A stretch of 64,000 bases of DNA from Amycolatopsis coloradensis. GTDB taxonomy: Bacteria > Actinomycetota > Actinomycetes > Mycobacteriales > Pseudonocardiaceae. Under the pieces are notes generated by a model. The model did not search any database. It was given only the letters and a program-made list of their open reading frames with translations, and was not told the origin of the DNA. The stretch is from the NCBI RefSeq assembly GCF_001953865.1, contig NZ_MQUQ01000002.1:52047-116046 (forward strand). The letters are read 5' to 3'. The translations under genes and the position numbers were made by a program. Shown here in pieces: positions 14,570-25,068 of this stretch (the first letter of the stretch is position 1; each line of letters starts with the position of its first letter).

Positions 14570-15325
14570 GTGCTCGTGCTGCTCCCCCCTTCCGAAACCA
14601 AGGCCGCCGGCGGCACCGGCGCGCCGCTGGACCTCGGTGCCCTGTCGTTCCCGGAACTGAACCCGACCAGGGCGAAGCTGGCCGACGCGCTGGCCGAACT
14701 GGCGGGCGACGTCCCGGCCAGTGTCGCCGCGCTCGGCATCACGCCGCGGCAGGCCGACGAGGTCACCCGCAACGCCGAGCTGTGGACCTCGCCCACGATG
14801 CCGGCGCTGCGCCGCTACACCGGGGTGCTCTACGACGCGCTCGACGTCAAGTCGTTCACCAAGGCGACGCTGGCGAAGGCCGAGAAGCGCCTCGCCGTCG
14901 CTTCGGCACTGTTCGGTGTCGTCGCGGCGACCGACCCGATCCCCGCGTACCGGCTGTCGGGCGGGAACGCGCTGCCGTCACTCGGAACCGTCCGCAGCGT
15001 GTGGAAGCCGACGCTGGAACCGGTGCTCCAAGGCATCGAGGGGCTCGTCGTCGACCTGCGCTCCGGTACCTACTCGGCGCTCGCGAAGCTCCGTCCGGAC
15101 GCGGTGACCGTACGCGTCGTGACCGAGGACGCCAAGGGCAATCGGACGACGGTGAGCCACTTCAACAAGGCGTACAAGGGACGACTGGCCTCAGAGCTGG
15201 TGAAGTCCCGGAGCGAACCGTCCACTGTGGAACAGCTGCTGCGGGTGCTGTCGAAGGCCGGTCTCGACGTCGAGCGCACCGGCGACCACAGTCTCGAATT
15301 ACTCACCGGAGACGGCCCGCATTAG
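14570..15325 (+). CDS. yaaA: YaaA family peroxide-stress protein (DUF328)
   Basis: The protein of about 251 residues begins MLVLLPPSETKAAGG, the diagnostic LLPPSE/TK start of the YaaA family, and continues with TPRQADEVTRNAELWTSPTM and the C-terminal HFNKAYKGRLASELVKS block (FNK-KG-AR-like). E. coli YaaA lowers intracellular free iron during hydrogen peroxide stress and binds DNA. The family is cytoplasmic and about 250 residues, so this copy is full length. The second of two adjacent GTG codons (14570) is chosen because it yields the canonical N-terminus and sits 6 nt after TACGCT; the GTG at 14567 is possible. Confidence 0.88.
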   Translation: MLVLLPPSETKAAGGTGAPLDLGALSFPELNPTRAKLADALAELAGDVPASVAALGITPRQADEVTRNAELWTSPTMPALRRYTGVLYDALDVKSFTKATLAKAEKRLAVASALFGVVAATDPIPAYRLSGGNALPSLGTVRSVWKPTLEPVLQGIEGLVVDLRSGTYSALAKLRPDAVTVRVVTEDAKGNRTTVSHFNKAYKGRLASELVKSRSEPSTVEQLLRVLSKAGLDVERTGDHSLELLTGDGPH

Positions 15326-15386
15326 TTCCGTACCCCTACGGGCTTCTTCCTCGGTTGTTCCGCCAGGTGCACATGCGGAAAGTGAT

Positions 15387-15402
15387 TTCCAGCCACCTGG
15401 AA
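15387..15402 (+). promoter_or_regulatory. Inverted repeat TTCCAG/CTGGAA just ahead of protease gene
   Basis: TTCCAG-CCAC-CTGGAA is a perfect 6-bp dyad that ends against the AAGGA ribosome binding site of the secreted protease gene at 15413. It could be an operator or a small hairpin affecting translation. Confidence 0.4.
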
Positions 15403-15412
15403 AGGAACCACC

Positions 15413-16864
15413 GTGAACAGAAGACAACGGCTACTGGGGATCGCCACCGCCACCCTCGGCTGCCTCTCGGTCCTCCTGCCGTCGCCCGCGGCCGCCGCGA
15501 ACCTGACCGCCGTCACGCCGACGGATCAAGCGATCGTCCCCGGTGGACCGCACACGAACTCCATCGGCGGCACCCCCGCCTCGGTCAAGGACCACCCGTT
15601 CATCATCGCCGGCCTGCGCCAAGGCGGGACGCGACCACAGGGCCAGACCTGCACCGGCTCGGTCGTCGCGCCGCGCAAGATCTTGATCGCCGCGCACTGC
15701 AAGGCGGCCGACGGCGAGAAGAGTTTCCTTTACGGGCTGGACGATCTCAACGCGGGCGGTGGGACGCGGATCGGCGTCGTCAGCTATGACATCCACCCGA
15801 AGTACGTCAACTTCGACCAGGGTTACGACGTCGCGGTGGTCACCACGGACGCCGACATCCCGGTGCCGGGCGGCCAGTACGCGAAGGTCGCGACGTCGGC
15901 CGACACGGAGCTGAACAAGCCGGGCAAGTCCGGGCTCGGGCTGGGCTACGGCAAGAAGAGCCACAACGACAGTCCCGCGAACGTCGAACTGCACAAGTTC
16001 ACCCTGCCGATCGTGCAGGGCAGCAACTGCAACGGGGTCGGCGCGGGCTTCAAGGAAGCCACGATGGTGTGCAGTGGCTACAGCGACGGTCACGTCACGA
16101 TCCTGCCGGGTGACAGCGGCGGGCCGCTGATCGTGGACGGCAAGGTCGTCGGCGTCGCGTCGTGGAGCCGCAGCGACTTCAAGTGGTACAGCGTGTACGG
16201 CAGGCTCAACAACGACATGGGCGACTGGGTCAAGGAGAAGATCGGTGCGCCGCAGAACCCGGAGACGTTCTCCCTCGGTGTGACGCCTTCGTCGCTCAAG
16301 GTCGAGCCGGGCAAGTACGTCTCGGCCACGGTGACCAGCAAGCCGGGCAAGAACGGTGCGGAGAAGGTCGACCTGAGCGCGGCCGGACTCCCGGACGGCG
16401 CGAAGGCCACGTTCCAGCCCGCGTCCATCAACTCGGGTGAGTCGGCCAAGGTGACCGTCGAGGTTCCCGCCGGGACGGCCAAAAAGGACTACGTGGTCAC
16501 GATTTCCGGTAAGGGAACCACCGACACGGCGACCACGAACCTGACGCTGACCGTCGGCAACGGCGGCCCGCAGCCCGGCAACCTCCAGGTGAGCGTAAGT
16601 CCCGGCAGCGGCACCGTCCAGCCCGGGTTCTTCAGCAACGTCACCGTTTCCGCCACCGGCGGGACCGGCACGATCACCCTGTCGGCGGCCGGACAGGGCC
16701 TGCCGTTCGCCCCGTTCTTCAACCCGAAGACGATCTCGAGCGGCGGTAGCTCGACCATGCAGGTGGTCGCGCCGTTCCAGCGCGGCACCTACCCGGTGAC
16801 CGTCACCGCGACGGACTCGGCGGGCAAGACCGCCACCGCCACGTACACCCTCACCGTCCAGTAA
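15413..16864 (+). CDS. Secreted trypsin-like serine protease with two C-terminal Ig-like repeats
   Basis: The 483-residue protein starts with a Sec signal peptide (MNRRQRLLGIATATLGCLSV to PAAAA, about 1-29). A chymotrypsin-fold S1 domain follows (about 45-275) with the triad visible: His in LIAAHCK, Asp in GYDVAVV, Ser in LPGDSGGPL. Two beta-sandwich repeats follow (about 285-380 and 388-483), each opening with a FSLGVTPSSLKVEPG or LQVSVSPGSGTVQPG strand and ending in TLTV. The repeats likely aid substrate or wall binding. The GTG start has AAGGA with 6 nt spacing. The gene ends at a strong palindromic terminator. Substrate specificity is not predictable. Confidence 0.9.
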   Translation: MNRRQRLLGIATATLGCLSVLLPSPAAAANLTAVTPTDQAIVPGGPHTNSIGGTPASVKDHPFIIAGLRQGGTRPQGQTCTGSVVAPRKILIAAHCKAADGEKSFLYGLDDLNAGGGTRIGVVSYDIHPKYVNFDQGYDVAVVTTDADIPVPGGQYAKVATSADTELNKPGKSGLGLGYGKKSHNDSPANVELHKFTLPIVQGSNCNGVGAGFKEATMVCSGYSDGHVTILPGDSGGPLIVDGKVVGVASWSRSDFKWYSVYGRLNNDMGDWVKEKIGAPQNPETFSLGVTPSSLKVEPGKYVSATVTSKPGKNGAEKVDLSAAGLPDGAKATFQPASINSGESAKVTVEVPAGTAKKDYVVTISGKGTTDTATTNLTLTVGNGGPQPGNLQVSVSPGSGTVQPGFFSNVTVSATGGTGTITLSAAGQGLPFAPFFNPKTISSGGSSTMQVVAPFQRGTYPVTVTATDSAGKTATATYTLTVQ

Positions 16865-16869
16865 GCAGC

Positions 16870-16927
16870 AAGTCCGTGAAGGCCTCCTTGAGGAACTCTA
16901 GTTCCTCAAGGAGGCCTTCACGGACTT
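16870..16927. terminator. 58-bp perfect palindrome between convergent units
   Basis: Two 28-base arms beginning AAGTCCGTGAAGGCCTCCTT are separated by CT. The arm itself contains the smaller dyad AAGG-CCT-CCTT. It follows the secreted protease gene and ends at the last codon of the phytoene-dehydrogenase pseudogene, so it can work as a bidirectional terminator. Confidence 0.8.
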
Positions 16928-17459
16928 CAGACACGCGGCGCGACGGTGGCCAGCACGTGGCCGCCACGCACCGCGAGCTCGTCGTCACCGAGCCGATAGC
17001 GCACTGAACCGTCCGGGTCGATGGACAGCACTTCGGCTCCGGTCACCAGGCGAGCCCCGGCGTTCCTGGCGGCCGACGCGAGCGCGCCGGTCACCGCGCC
17101 CATGCCGCCCACCGGGACGTCCCAGTCGCCGGTCCCCTTGCCGATCACGTGGTACAGCAGGCGAAGGTTCTGCCGGAAATCGCCGGCGCCGGCGCAGCTC
17201 CTCCTTCGAGCGCAATGGTTCGGTCAGCGTGGGGAACGTCCGCCGCGCGACCCGGACGTCATCGCGTGGAACCGTTGCCACGCCTCGAAGTCCTTTGTGG
17301 ACCCGGTGAGCGCGGAGAACGACGCCGCCGTCCGGCCGCTCTCGCCCGTGTCGACAAGGAGACCGCCGCGACCAGGCCGTTGTGCCCGCCACCGACGATC
17401 ACGGCGTCATAGGACTCCCTGCGAGCCTCCCCAGCGAAACGACAGTGCGCCGCGGTCAT
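16927..17459 (-). pseudogene. Remnant of an FAD-dependent phytoene dehydrogenase-like gene
   Basis: Three pieces of one protein survive on the minus strand in different frames. The first is an N-terminal FAD site (SYDAVIVGGGHNGLVAAVSL, ending near 17370). The middle holds SALTGSTKDFEAWQRFHAMT followed by LTEPLRSKEELRR. The last is an in-frame block LLYHVIGKGTGDWDVPVGGM and IDPDGSVRYR (17170 to 16927). Intact relatives are about 500 residues, so roughly two thirds is deleted and at least two frameshifts remain. Relatives desaturate carotenoids or oxidise similar polyprenoids. The last codons touch the palindrome at 16870-16927. Confidence 0.8.
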
Positions 17460-17491
17460 CGTGACCGCGGCGCACCGCCGCTCGCAAGGAC

Positions 17492-19038
<1,547 letters not shown>

Positions 19039-19039
<1 letters not shown>

Positions 19040-20202
19040 CAGAGACCCGCCACGTTCAGCAGCTTGTTGGTCGAACCGGAGCCGGGGCTCGTCACGACAC
19101 CGCTGGTGGCGGCACTCGCCAGACCGGAGGCCACGGCGGCGGGGTTCGCCGACGGGTGCGAGGTCAGGTAGATCGCGGCCGCGCCCGCGACGTGCGGGGT
19201 CGCCATCGAGGTACCGCTCATCTGCTGGGTGCCGCCACCGTTACGGGTCGAGGTGATGTTGGTGCCGGGCGCGAAGATGTCGGTGCAGCTGCCGTAGTTC
19301 GAGAACGTGGACCGGCGGTCGTCGCTCTGGGTGGCGTTGACGGTGATGGCCTCACGCACTCGGGCCGGGCTGGTGGAGCAGGCGTCCGTGTTGGAATTCC
19401 CGGAGGCCACCGTGTTGGTGATGCCCGCCGAAACCGCGCGGCGCACGGCGGAGTCCACCCCGGAGTCGGCCGGTCCGCCGAGGCTCATGGTGAGCACCGA
19501 CGGGCCCTTGGCGTTCTTCACGACCCAGTCGATCCCGCTGATGATCTGCGAGTACTGGCCGCTGCCCTGGCAGTTCAGCACGCGGACCGAGACGATCTTG
19601 GCGCCCTTGGCCACACCGTAGGTGGCGCTGCCGACCGTGCCGGCGACGTGCGTGCCGTGACCCTGGCAGTCACGGGCGTCGCTGTCGTTGTCGATGAAGT
19701 CGTATCCACTGGTCGCGCGGCCGCCGAACTCGGCCTGGCGGTAGTCGACACCGGTGTCGAGGACGTAGACCGTCGCCCCGGCACCGTCGTTGGGATAGGT
19801 GTACTTCCGGTCCAGCGGCAGGTTCTTCTGGTCGATCCGGTCAAGGCCCCAGGTCGGGTTGGTCTGGGTGCCGGTCATCCACGCGACGGCGTCCTGCTGG
19901 ACGAAGTCGACATGGGGGTCGGCGGCGAGCCGCTTGGCCTGTGCCTCGGTCATCTTCGCCGAGAAGCCGTTCAGCGCGGCGCTGTAGGTCGCCTTCACCT
20001 GGCCGCCGTACTTCGCCGCGAGACCGGCGTCGCCGCTCTTCAACGAGACGATGTACCCGTCCGTGACGGCGCCCGGCACACCGGCGCCGCGGATCTGCCC
20101 CTCGGCGGCCGTGGCAGATCCGGCGAAGGCCAGCGAGGCCGCTACACAGGCCCCGGTGAGCACCGCGCCCGCGATCCGGTGACGTCGAAGTTCTCCACGC
20201 AT
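19039..20202 (-). CDS. Secreted subtilisin-like protease, upstream paralogue
   Basis: The 387-residue preproprotein has a signal peptide (about 1-33), an I9 propeptide (about 45-110) and an S8 catalytic domain to the C-terminus, without the P-domain of its downstream partner. The catalytic residues are Asp in VYVLDTGVDYRQ, His in CQGHGTHVAGTVG, Asn in TVASGNSNTD, and Ser in MSGTSMATPHVAG. The ATG at 20202 is chosen over an in-frame start about 120 nt upstream because it opens directly into a signal peptide (MRGELRRHRIAGAVLTGACV) and has GGAG 8 nt away. It is the first gene of a two-gene operon transcribed away from the LuxR-family regulator. Confidence 0.92.
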
Positions 20203-20472
20203 TTCCTGAGCTCCGTTCACTCGAACAGGTGGTTCGCGCCGGCGGGAATCCCGGCCGACGCCGTGACGAGCAGTCACGCTTGACTCACTTTCGGGTGGCG
20301 GGACCTGCCCGAACAAGCGAGGCAACGGTCCGTAGGACTACGTATCTATTAGGGAAAATCACCGTCCCTACGAAAGTTGTGTGACCGTCCGAGCGGGTTC
20401 CGTGATCGCCGAACAGGTGCTTAAGCTGCGTTCACTCGAACGGTGTTGTTCGTGAAGCGGGGGTGACCCGGC
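20203..20472. promoter_or_regulatory. 270-bp divergent region between subtilisin operon and LuxR-family gene
   Basis: GTTCACTCGAAC occurs twice, at 20215-20226 beside the subtilisin start and at 20430-20441 beside the regulator. The second copy is part of a dyad with GTTCGTGAA (20448-20456). The centre holds an AT-rich patch (TATCTATTAGGGAAAATC around 20345) likely to contain the promoters. The paired sites suggest one regulator controls both directions. Confidence 0.5.
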
Positions 20473-23337
20473 ATGGTGATCGGTGGCTGCCGACGCAGGA
20501 CGAGTTCGCCCGTGCTCGTCGGCCGTGATGCGGAACTACGCGTGATCCTCGACGGCGCGATGCGCTCGCCGGCGGCGATCATGCTCGAAGGCGAAGCGGG
20601 GGTGGGCAAGACCCGGCTCGCCACCGAACTGCTGGCCTGCCCCGAACTGGCCGGACGGCCGGTGCTCACCGGAAGCTGCCAGCCGCTGCGCGAGCCCTTC
20701 CCGTACGGCGTGGTCTTCGACGCGCTGAAGGACGCCCGCCCGGCGCGCCAACTCAACCCCGTGACCGGCGTACTCGGTCCCTACCTGCCGGAACTCGCCG
20801 CCTTCCTGCCCGATCCGCCACCCCGGCTCGGCGATCCGAGGGCCGAACGGCACCGGCTCTTCCGCGCCGTCCGTGAGCTGCTCGGCTCGCTGGGACCGCA
20901 CGTCCTCCTCATCGAGGACCTCCACTGGGCGGACGACGGTTCCCGCCGCCTGTTGAGGTTCCTGATGACCGACCCGCCCGCCGGTCTGACCCTTCTGCTC
21001 ACCTACCGGCGCGAGGAGACGCCGGGCGGCATCCCGCTCGGCAGCGCCTACCGGCCCGCGTCCGGCACCGAGCACGTACTCGTCACCCTCCGCCCGCTGG
21101 ACCGAGACGGCGTCCAGGCACTGGTGTCGGCCCTGCTCGGCGGGGCGAACGTCTCGGCCGAGTTCGCCGCGCGGCTGCACGAGCGGACCGCGGGGATCCC
21201 GTTCGTGGTCGAGGAGATCGTGCACGCGATCGGGGGCATCGAGGGCGCGGTGCACGCCGACGGCGCGACCGCGCGGCGCCTGCTCGACGCCGTCGAGGTC
21301 CCGGCGCTGCTGCGTGAGGCGATGGTCGAACGCCTCACCGCGCTGCCGCCTGCCGCCCGGCGGATCACCGAGGCCGCCGCCGTCCTCGGCACACCGTGCA
21401 CTTCGGACCTGCTGGCCGCCGCGGCGGCGCTGACTCCCGAACGGGCCCACCCCGCCCTGGTCCTGGCACTCGAACGCAACGTCCTGGTGGAGACCGGCGA
21501 GGGTGAATACGGCTTCCGGCACGCGCTCGCCCAGCAGGCCGCCTACCGCACCATCCCCGGCCCCGACCGCCAGGAGCTGCACCGGCGTGCCGCGCGGCTG
21601 CTGCGCGACCGCCTCCCGCAGTCCCTGGTGCGGCTCGCCGAGCACTGCCGCAAGGCGGGCGACCGGGCCGGTGCGCTGAAGTACGGCGAAGCGGCCGCCG
21701 ATCAGGCGTCGACGGTCGGCGATCTCGCCACCGCGACGGATCTGCTCCGTACCCTGCTCGACGAACCGGGCCTGCAACCGTCCGATGTGGACAGACTGGC
21801 GGTCAAGTTCAGCGCGGTGGCGTGCAACGGTCTCGGCCAGACCGAAGTCATCCCGGCACTGGAGCGGCTGCTCACCGACGGCAGGCTGTCCGGGCGGCTG
21901 AGCGGTGAAGTCCGGCTGGGACTGGGGCTCCTGCTGGTCCGCCAGGCCGGCGGCCTCGAAGCGGCCAGGACGGAGATCGAGCTCGCCGTCAACGATCTCC
22001 CCGACCGGCCCGACCTCGCCGGACGCGGGATGGGCGTGCTCGCCCAGCCGTGGGTCGGCGCGACCCCGCTGCGGGAACACCGGCGGTGGATGGATCGCGT
22101 GGACGGGCTCATCGACCTGGCCACCGACCAGCGACTGAAGATCATCCTGCTGGCCAACAACGTGGCGTCGCGGCTGCACATCGGGGACGCGCGCGGCTGG
22201 GACATGCTGGACCGGGCGCCCACCAGCGTCGCTTCGGCCGACGAGCAGCGGCATCTGGCGCGGCTGCACTGCAACGGCGCCGACGCCTGTGCCTGGATCG
22301 GTCACCACCGCCGCGCCAGGAGCCTGCTGCGCAGCGGGATGCAGCTGGCCGCCGACTGCGGGGCGCCGTACGTCGTCAGCACCGCCCGCGCGACCGCGGT
22401 CCACACCGACTGGCTCACCGGGAACTGGGACGGCCTCGCCGAACGGGCCGGCGCGCTGATCGACGAATACCGCGACCTCCTGCCGGTGACCAGCGAACTG
22501 TGCCTGGTGCTCGGCCTGCTCGCCGCCGCCCGCGGTGAATGGGACGAAGCCGCGGCCCGGTTCGCCGGTACCGCGGCGGATCAGCCGGAGAACGCGTTCA
22601 CGCCGGTCGCGATCGCCGCGCACGCCGGGATGGCGGGCATGCTGCTCGCGCAGGACCTCGGGGAAGCCGCCGTCGCACAGGCCGAGAAAGGACTGGAACT
22701 CTTGCGCGCCAAGGGTGTCTGGGCCTGGAGCGCCGACCTGCTCGTGGCCGCCGTCGACGCGTACTGCGCCACCGGTCGCGACGCCGAGGCGCAAGCGCTG
22801 ACCGACGAGTTCGAACGCGAGATCGGCGACCTCGACGCGCCGTCCACCCATGCCGCGCTGGCCGCGAACCGCGGCCTCATCGCCGCGTCCCGTGGCGACC
22901 ACGTGGCGGCGATCAAGGCCTTCGAGCAGGCACGGGAACGGTACGACGCCCTCCCGGCGCCGTATCACGCGGCGCTGATCGCCGAACGGGCCACGCGCTG
23001 CCGTCTCGCCGGGAACGAGGACGTCGCCGAGACGTTCGCCGCGCTCGCCGAAACATTCGACCACCTCGGCGCCACCCGGGACGCCGCGCGCTGCCGCCAC
23101 GCCTTCCGGTCCACCGGCGCTGTCGCCCCCTCGCGGCGTGGCCGCCGGGGCTACGGCGACGAACTGTCCCCACGCGAGCGCGACGTCGCCAGGCTGCTCG
23201 CCGCCGGGCACACCAACCGGGAGATCGCCGAGGTGCTGTTCCTGTCCCGGCGGACGGTGGAACAGCACGTCGCGAGCGTGTTGCGCAAACTGAAGGTGCG
23301 TTCCCGGGGTGAGCTGGCGAGTCTGCGTTCGGCTTAG
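20473..23337 (+). CDS. LuxR-family ATP-binding regulator (LAL/STAND type)
   Basis: The 954-residue protein is a large ATP-binding LuxR regulator. It has an N-terminal AAA/STAND ATPase (Walker A EGEAGVGKTR at about 39-48, Walker B HVLLIEDLHWAD near 143), a long helical TPR-like middle (about 350-860; for example ALKYGEAAADQASTVGDLAT) and a C-terminal LuxR HTH (LSPRERDVARLLAAGHTNRE, LSRRTVEQHVASVLRKLKV). Such proteins activate target promoters after ligand binding, often for secondary metabolism or catabolism. The neighbouring divergent subtilisin operon and shared GTTCACTCGAAC boxes make protease control a reasonable inference. The ATG start has GGGGGTG upstream; an internal start near VLVGRDAE is possible. 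Confidence 0.93.
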   Translation: MVIGGCRRRTSSPVLVGRDAELRVILDGAMRSPAAIMLEGEAGVGKTRLATELLACPELAGRPVLTGSCQPLREPFPYGVVFDALKDARPARQLNPVTGVLGPYLPELAAFLPDPPPRLGDPRAERHRLFRAVRELLGSLGPHVLLIEDLHWADDGSRRLLRFLMTDPPAGLTLLLTYRREETPGGIPLGSAYRPASGTEHVLVTLRPLDRDGVQALVSALLGGANVSAEFAARLHERTAGIPFVVEEIVHAIGGIEGAVHADGATARRLLDAVEVPALLREAMVERLTALPPAARRITEAAAVLGTPCTSDLLAAAAALTPERAHPALVLALERNVLVETGEGEYGFRHALAQQAAYRTIPGPDRQELHRRAARLLRDRLPQSLVRLAEHCRKAGDRAGALKYGEAAADQASTVGDLATATDLLRTLLDEPGLQPSDVDRLAVKFSAVACNGLGQTEVIPALERLLTDGRLSGRLSGEVRLGLGLLLVRQAGGLEAARTEIELAVNDLPDRPDLAGRGMGVLAQPWVGATPLREHRRWMDRVDGLIDLATDQRLKIILLANNVASRLHIGDARGWDMLDRAPTSVASADEQRHLARLHCNGADACAWIGHHRRARSLLRSGMQLAADCGAPYVVSTARATAVHTDWLTGNWDGLAERAGALIDEYRDLLPVTSELCLVLGLLAAARGEWDEAAARFAGTAADQPENAFTPVAIAAHAGMAGMLLAQDLGEAAVAQAEKGLELLRAKGVWAWSADLLVAAVDAYCATGRDAEAQALTDEFEREIGDLDAPSTHAALAANRGLIAASRGDHVAAIKAFEQARERYDALPAPYHAALIAERATRCRLAGNEDVAETFAALAETFDHLGATRDAARCRHAFRSTGAVAPSRRGRRGYGDELSPRERDVARLLAAGHTNREIAEVLFLSRRTVEQHVASVLRKLKVRSRGELASLRSA

Positions 23338-23760
23338 GGATCAACTCGGTTGCGGGCGCCTGGCGGCGTCGGAGAGCGAGGCCGGCGTCGTCGTGAGTGG
23401 CAAAGCGGCCGTGTCGCGAAAACTCGACCTTCACCCCTTCCTCAAGTACATGAAGGGGTCCTTCACTGCGCTGGACGCAAGGAAGGGGGCCATCACGTAC
23501 TTCAGGTGGGCAGGGCAGCACCGAAGGACGGCTCGAGCAGGCTGCTTCGCCTTACCCAGCCTTAATTCGGTTGCGGGCGCCTGGCGGCGTCCGAGATAAT
23601 CGTCCGCGATCCGGCAGGGAGCCGGTGGATGCGACCGGGAGGTGCCTCGTGCTGATGACTGTCCGGGGCGTTGTCCGCCCCCATCCACTCGCCCCTCGCG
23701 GCTGAGCGCGAATAAACGACGCTCGCCCGGTGGGGCATCCCTGACTAGGAGAACCCACCA
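23338..23760 (+). repeat. Intergenic region with duplicated promoter segment, hairpin and long leader
   Basis: A 30-bp segment (TCGGTTGCGGGCGCCTGGCG onward) appears at 23346-23375 and 23567-23596 with one mismatch. In the second copy, TTGCGG (23571-23576) and GATAAT (23595-23600) make a plausible promoter with an 18-bp spacer for the RIO kinase, leaving a leader of about 155 nt. The first copy has no -10. Between the copies, ACCCCTTC/GAAGGGGT (23433-23440, 23452-23459) can form a terminator hairpin for the LuxR-family gene. No coding frame here is convincing. Confidence 0.6.
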
Positions 23761-24702
23761 GTGCGCAAGCACGATCTCGAAGAGTCCCACGAACAACGTC
23801 CACGCCGCACCCGTCGTGCCCGGTTCGACGACGAGCCCGAACCCGCCCGCGGCGGACGGCTCACCGCGGCCGAACGCGTCCGGCTCGCCCGGCTGCGCGA
23901 GGACGCCTACACCGAAACCGCCATCCCCGACGGCGCCGACCGTTGGAGTACCTGGGGAGAGTCCGAGCACGGGCCGCAGCCGCGCCCGGACTGGGTGATC
24001 ACCGAACTGGCGGCGGTCGACACCGAACTCGGCGTCCTCAAAACCGGCAAGGAGGCCGACGTCCACCTCGTCCGGCGCAACCTTCCCGGCACCGAGGGCA
24101 CGGTGCTCGCGGCCAAGCGGTATCGCAGTGGCGAGCACCGGTTGTTCCACCGCGACGCCGGCTATCTCGAAGGCAGGCGGATGCGGCGTTCGCGGGAGAT
24201 GCGGGCCATCGAGTCACGCAGCAGCTTCGGCCGCAACCTCATCGCCGAACAGTGGGCGGTGGCCGAATTCAGCGCGCTGAGCAGGCTCTGGACGGTCGGT
24301 GCGCCCGTGCCGTACCCGGTGCAGCGCGACGGCACCGAGATCCTGCTGGAATTCCTCGGCGACGGGGAGACCGCCGCGCCGCGGCTGGCACAGGTCCGGC
24401 CGGAACCCGGGCAGTTGCGGGAACTGTGGTTCCAGACCTCGGCGATGCTGGAACTGCTGGCGACGCAAGGTCTCGCGCACGGCGACCTCTCGGCGTACAA
24501 CCTGCTCGTCCACCGCGGGCAGATCATGGTGATCGACCTGCCGCAGGTGGTCGACATCGTGGCCAATCCCGGCGGACTCGAGTTCCTCGCGCGGGACGTG
24601 CGGAACATTGCCACGTGGTTCCACGCACGGGAACTGCCGGAGCGGCTGACGGCGGTCCCGGAGCTGATCGGGGAACTGCAAGAGATCGCCGGATTGCGCT
24701 GA
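23761..24702 (+). CDS. RIO1-like atypical serine protein kinase
   Basis: The 313-residue protein has a charged N-terminal tail (about 1-75) and a RIO kinase domain (about 85-300). Key residues are the nucleotide-binding TGKEADVHLVRR loop, the catalytic loop QGLAHGDLSAYNLLVHRG (HGD with Asn, as in RIO), and the metal-binding IDLPQVVD that replaces DFG in RIO kinases. Archaeal and eukaryotic RIO proteins act in ribosome maturation; bacterial members are less understood. The next gene is a DEAD-box helicase with a long leader, consistent with RNA-related work, though each has its own promoter. The GTG start has GGAG 9 nt upstream. The gene ends in a strong palindrome. Confidence 0.85.
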   Translation: MRKHDLEESHEQRPRRTRRARFDDEPEPARGGRLTAAERVRLARLREDAYTETAIPDGADRWSTWGESEHGPQPRPDWVITELAAVDTELGVLKTGKEADVHLVRRNLPGTEGTVLAAKRYRSGEHRLFHRDAGYLEGRRMRRSREMRAIESRSSFGRNLIAEQWAVAEFSALSRLWTVGAPVPYPVQRDGTEILLEFLGDGETAAPRLAQVRPEPGQLRELWFQTSAMLELLATQGLAHGDLSAYNLLVHRGQIMVIDLPQVVDIVANPGGLEFLARDVRNIATWFHARELPERLTAVPELIGELQEIAGLR

Positions 24703-24711
24703 CCGTCCACA

Positions 24712-24768
24712 GTGTCATGAAAGGGGCTTTCCCTGCCCATCACGCCGGGAAAGCCCCTTTCATGACAC
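24712..24768. terminator. Palindromic terminator after RIO kinase gene
   Basis: Perfect 22-base arms starting GTGTCATGAAAGGGGCTTTC enclose a 13-nt loop. The arm contains the smaller dyad GAAAG-GGG-CTTTC, so the structure is a palindrome within a palindrome. Confidence 0.8.
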
Positions 24769-24841
24769 GCCAGGAGAAGCCCCGGTGGAGACCCTGCCCA
24801 CAATCGGTCCCTCCGAGTGGGAGGCCGGGTAACGGTCCGGT

Positions 24842-25068
24842 ACAGTAGGGCTAGACCGCAACCGGCGGCGTGGATGAGTGGTGTCCGTCGCCTCCAAAGC
24901 CAACCGAATGGCTCGCGGTATCCGTATCAACCAATTGGCGCGCGGTGTCATGCAGACGCGGTGTGCCGGGTTCGTCCCTGTGAACGCCCATCTGTGCACA
25001 CCATCTTGCCCTGCCTGCGTGCGGGCAGCCCGGGCCTCCTTGCGACGTGCCACGTCCGAGAGGCATTT
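24842..25068 (+). promoter_or_regulatory. Promoter and ~215-nt leader of the DEAD-box helicase gene
   Basis: TACAGT (24842-24847) is the best -10. From there about 215 nt run to the GTG at 25069 without a convincing protein. GACGTG-C-CACGTC (about 25043-25055) ends 3 nt before the GAGAGG ribosome binding site, and CTGCC/GGCAG hairpins lie just before it. Long structured leaders are known for cold-inducible RNA helicase genes in other bacteria, so post-transcriptional control is likely. Confidence 0.5.

Noticed and set aside
16927..17148. A functional small oxidoreductase
   Set aside because: It is only the in-frame C-terminal piece of a deleted and frameshifted phytoene dehydrogenase-like gene.
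20536..23268. A 910-codon open frame on the minus strand
   Set aside because: It lies antisense to the LuxR-family gene and is a by-product of GC-rich third positions; its translation shows no known domain and the sense protein has complete motifs.
23350..23565. Small plus-strand frame after the LuxR-family gene
   Set aside because: It runs through the terminator hairpin and a direct repeat, lacks a ribosome site, and its composition is not gene-like.
23346..23596. Direct repeats as insertion-sequence ends or a CRISPR pair
   Set aside because: There are only two copies, no transposase, no terminal inverted repeats, and the spacer holds a terminator-like hairpin.
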